A DNA stretch of 5,388 nt from the NCBI GenBank assembly GCA_964369185.1, contig CAYJEN010000094.1:1-5388 (forward strand), in the 5' to 3' direction. This document shows positions 5,384 through 5,388 of the stretch, one piece after another. The notes beneath the pieces were generated by a model, which was given only the letters and a program-made list of their open reading frames with translations, ran no database searches and had not been told where the DNA came from. Source of the DNA: CAYJAZ01 sp964369185 (GTDB lineage Bacteria; Desulfobacterota; Desulfovibrionia; Desulfovibrionales; Desulfovibrionaceae). The position numbers were made by a program, and so were the translations under genes. Within the stretch, counting starts at the first letter, position 1. Each line of letters begins with the position of its first letter.

Positions 5384-5388
5384 GTGTA

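Larger units (their letters stand above)
4896..5388. other. Non-coding control region upstream of dnaN; candidate replication origin
   Basis: No convincing coding frame on either strand. The part next to dnaN holds the predicted promoter and two repeat copies. About 5054-5160 (near 35% GC) holds seven same-direction TGTTC pentamers. About 5161-5280 is near 21% GC by hand count and could unwind easily. A reverse repeat copy and a palindrome follow, and the last 45 bases turn GC-rich with a small hairpin. dnaN often lies beside dnaA and the origin in bacteria, and the genes here are read away from this region, which fits an origin. No TTATNCACA DnaA box is visible, and the gene to the right is outside the window. 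Confidence 0.35.

Noticed and set aside
1..5388. Mobile elements, CRISPR arrays, tRNA/rRNA genes, toxin-antitoxin or defence genes.
   Set aside because: None of their hallmarks (transposase frames, regular spacer-repeat units, cloverleaf or rRNA sequence, small paired frames) was found on either strand.

Overview
The window is a leftward (minus-strand) run of four core-metabolism genes from a low-GC bacterium. From right to left they are dnaN (sliding clamp, 3' end lost in an assembly gap), a stand-alone AICAR formyltransferase gene (purH-like, without the cyclohydrolase domain), a DHH/DHHA1 phosphoesterase gene, and the 5' part of a fused gene that joins an RluA/RluD-type pseudouridine synthase to a dephospho-CoA kinase. 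The fused gene runs off the left edge. The protein types (DHH 'exopolyphosphatase' style, AICAR formyltransferase without an MGS-like domain, RluA-CoaE fusion) and CTCCG..GGCC-type intergenic elements remind me most of Desulfovibrionaceae. The base composition is far more AT-rich than typical Desulfovibrio, so a reduced or host-associated relative is a guess from memory and was not tested.

Layout: 1-1391 pseudouridine synthase/CoaE fusion, open at the left edge; 1392-1495 intergenic with a strong 16-bp stem-loop; 1496-2419 DHH phosphoesterase; 2420-2445 short spacer with a good Shine-Dalgarno; 2446-3723 AICAR formyltransferase; 3744-3843 run of 100 Ns; 3734-4895 dnaN; 4896-5388 non-coding, AT-rich, repeat-bearing DNA with a likely dnaN promoter. 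dnaN, purH and the DHH gene are closely spaced with good ribosome sites between them and look co-transcribed. The fusion gene lies 104 bp further on, behind the stem-loop, and may be read through or separately controlled.

The four genes are housekeeping functions: replication clamp, purine synthesis, phosphoester hydrolysis, rRNA modification and CoA synthesis. I see no defence system, mobile element, CRISPR array or RNA gene. The part least explained by known features is the non-coding region upstream of dnaN. It has several copies of a 10-mer TGTTCGTAAC, one of them inside the spacer of the predicted dnaN promoter. It also has seven same-direction TGTTC pentamers spaced at roughly whole helical turns, and a block of about 21% GC beside them. 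This resembles a replication origin or an autoregulated dnaN control region, but no canonical DnaA boxes (TTATNCACA) are present, so the assignment is a hypothesis.
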